Assembly (NCBI RefSeq): GCF_023229025.1
Contig: NZ_JALOAA010000042.1
Span: 1 to 15,386, forward strand
DNA: 15,386 nt
DNA from: Sulfurimonas sp.
GTDB taxonomy: Bacteria > Campylobacterota > Campylobacteria > Campylobacterales > Sulfurimonadaceae
Direction of reading: 5' to 3'
Part shown: piece after piece, positions 14,627-15,386 of the stretch
Position numbering within the stretch: position 1 is the stretch's first letter
Layout of the letters: each line of letters begins with the position of its first letter
The notes under the pieces: model-generated
Database searches by the model: none
Seen by the model: only the letters and a program-made list of their open reading frames with translations
What the model was told of the DNA's origin: nothing
Position numbers and translations under genes: made by a program

Positions 14627-15340
14627 TTAAATTTTCTCATAAAAGTAGCAATACTCCAGATTGCCCTCTTTGCCGGTTAGTTTTGAAGGCGATTTTAAAA
14701 CGAGTCTCCAGCCTAAGAGAGAACAGGCATCCTCAAACTTTATCATGGCATTTAATATCACTTTCTCATCGGTAACTACACCGTTTCTGTCTCTCTTTGC
14801 TTCCCGCCCTACCTCGAACTGAGGCTTGAAAAGCAGGATGATTTTGTCTTTCGCTAATCTTTCAACGTCATCCAAGATGTAAAGCAGGGAGATAAAAGCG
14901 ACATCGCTTACCACTATATCAAACTTTTTATCGCTCTCAAATCCTCTTATGTCGCAACCCTCGTAAGAGTGGACCCTCTCATCGTTTTTGAGGCTTACAT
15001 GCAACTGATCCCGCCCGACATCTACCGCCGTTACCTCTCTGGCTCCCCTTTCTAAGAGAACCTGCGTAAAACCGCCCGTTGAAGAGCCGATGTCAAGTGC
15101 GCTCATCCCTTTTACATCAAGAGAGAGCTCGTCTAAAAAAGCGCTCAGTTTAAAAGCCGCGCGTGACACATACTCTTTATGCTCTTTTACGGTTACTTTG
15201 TCGCTCTGGCTCAACTTAAAAGAGCTTTTTATTATCTGTTCGCCGTTTACGCTTACAAACCCCTCTTTTATGAGTGTCTGCGCTCTGTTTCTGCTCTCGC
15301 AAAGACCATGCTCTACCAAGTAGTTGTCAAGCCTGCTCAA
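14627..15340 (-). CDS. tlyA: 16S/23S rRNA 2'-O-methyltransferase TlyA (hemolysin A family)
   Basis: SAM-dependent ribose methyltransferase of rRNA, 237 residues. The N-terminal S4 RNA-binding domain spans about 1-60 (R-L-D-N-Y-L-V, C-E-S-R-N-R-A-Q). The FtsJ-like domain shows the SAM motif A-L-D-I-G-S-S-T-G-G-F-T and the expected K-D-K-E active site: K64, D146 in V-V-S-D-V-A-F, K172 in F-K-P-Q-F-E, and E229 in G-N-L-E-Y. The start is TTG, with GAGAG just upstream, overlapping the preceding gene by 14 nt. The last 18 codons come from repeat copy 2 of the islet and replace the older ending left at 13035-13101, so the C-terminus is now K-I rather than E-K-E-D-K-A. The active site is intact. Confidence 0.94.
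   Translation of the reverse strand: MSRLDNYLVEHGLCESRNRAQTLIKEGFVSVNGEQIIKSSFKLSQSDKVTVKEHKEYVSRAAFKLSAFLDELSLDVKGMSALDIGSSTGGFTQVLLERGAREVTAVDVGRDQLHVSLKNDERVHSYEGCDIRGFESDKKFDIVVSDVAFISLLYILDDVERLAKDKIILLFKPQFEVGREAKRDRNGVVTDEKVILNAMIKFEDACSLLGWRLVLKSPSKLTGKEGNLEYCYFYEKI
14644..14684. repeat. Direct repeat, copy 2 (attachment-site-like)
   Basis: Matches 13061-13101 over 41 bp with one mismatch. It lies inside the working tlyA and encodes K-L-T-G-K-E-G-N-L-E-Y-C-Y, including the probable catalytic Glu229, which explains why this site would be conserved enough to serve as an integration target. Confidence 0.9.
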
Positions 15341-15386
15341 TTTTTTCTCTCATCTCCTGCTCACTAAGAACAGCAACGCCGAGAGA
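15327..15386 (-). CDS. C-terminal end of upstream gene, probably NAD-dependent DNA ligase (partial)
   Basis: On the minus strand the frame entering the window at 15386 reads S-L-G-V-A-V-L-S-E-Q-E-M-R-E-K-I-E-Q-A and stops with TGA at 15327-15329, overlapping the tlyA start by 14 nt. The L-G-V-x-V-L-S-E-x-E pattern resembles the end of a BRCT domain, as at the C-terminus of LigA, and ligA precedes tlyA in other Campylobacterota. Nineteen residues are too few for certainty. Confidence 0.5.
   Translation of the reverse strand, partial: SLGVAVLSEQEMREKIEQA

Larger units (their letters stand above)
13102..14643. mobile_element. Small integrated islet at the 3' end of tlyA
   Basis: About 1.54 kb between two direct copies of the tlyA 3' end, holding a lipoprotein gene and a HEPN-like gene. 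Its base composition is very AT-rich (14461-14520 is about 22% GC) while tlyA and the methyltransferase on either side are much richer in GC. Copy 2 restores an intact tlyA, and copy 1 is what was displaced. No integrase, transposase or terminal inverted repeat is visible, so it is either a cargo-only element moved in trans or the remnant of a larger island. Confidence 0.72.

Noticed and set aside
13061..14684. CRISPR-like or insertion-sequence reading of the direct repeats
   Set aside because: Only two copies 1.58 kb apart, located in coding sequence of the same gene; no transposase and no terminal inverted repeats.

Overview
This is a stretch of chromosome from a Campylobacterota (epsilonproteobacterial) bacterium, most likely a Sulfurimonas-like lineage. 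Pointers are the AT-rich coding, an ArsRS-type two-component pair, F0 subunit a (atpB) followed by a small membrane protein, gpsA beside gatB, a CBU_0592-family/ribF/truD operon, and an rRNA 2'-O-methyltransferase (tlyA) overlapping a probable ligA tail. No rRNA, tRNA or CRISPR array was seen. The genus assignment is inference.

Layout. 1-1444 (+): tail of an OmpR-type response regulator and its sensor kinase. 1457-1747 (-): Dabb-domain protein. 1790-1984: gene-free, unusually structured stretch with five hairpins in a row. 1985-2182 (+): tiny membrane protein. 2179-4318 (-): one tight block, antitoxin - RelE toxin - small membrane protein - DASS-type anion transporter, led by a promoter inside a 9-bp palindrome. 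4389-7795 (-): gpsA, gatB, a small membrane protein and atpB, all core genes. 7875-10096 (-): CBU_0592-family protein, ribF and truD; truD has no ATG, GTG, TTG or CTG at its proper N-terminus and seems to start on ATT behind a strong Shine-Dalgarno sequence. 10209-12277 (-): a HaeIII-like (predicted GGCC) type II restriction-modification pair. 12469-13038 (-): a SAM methyltransferase of clearly higher GC. 13061-14684: a 1.6-kb AT-rich islet (lipoprotein plus a HEPN-like protein) flanked by 41-bp direct repeats of the 3' end of tlyA. 14627-15386 (-): tlyA and the last 19 codons of the gene before it, probably ligA.

Interpretation. The interval between the ribF operon and tlyA has taken up at least two accessory blocks: the restriction-modification pair and the islet. 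The islet is the most interesting part. The displaced original tlyA 3' end is still readable next to the methyltransferase, with its stop overlapping that gene's start, while the working tlyA now ends in a replacement 3' end that arrived with or was rebuilt by the insert. This is the signature of site-specific integration at the 3' end of a conserved gene, here a protein gene rather than a tRNA. No integrase is present in the islet. Its HEPN-like gene sits 5 nt after tlyA, so it is probably transcribed with it.
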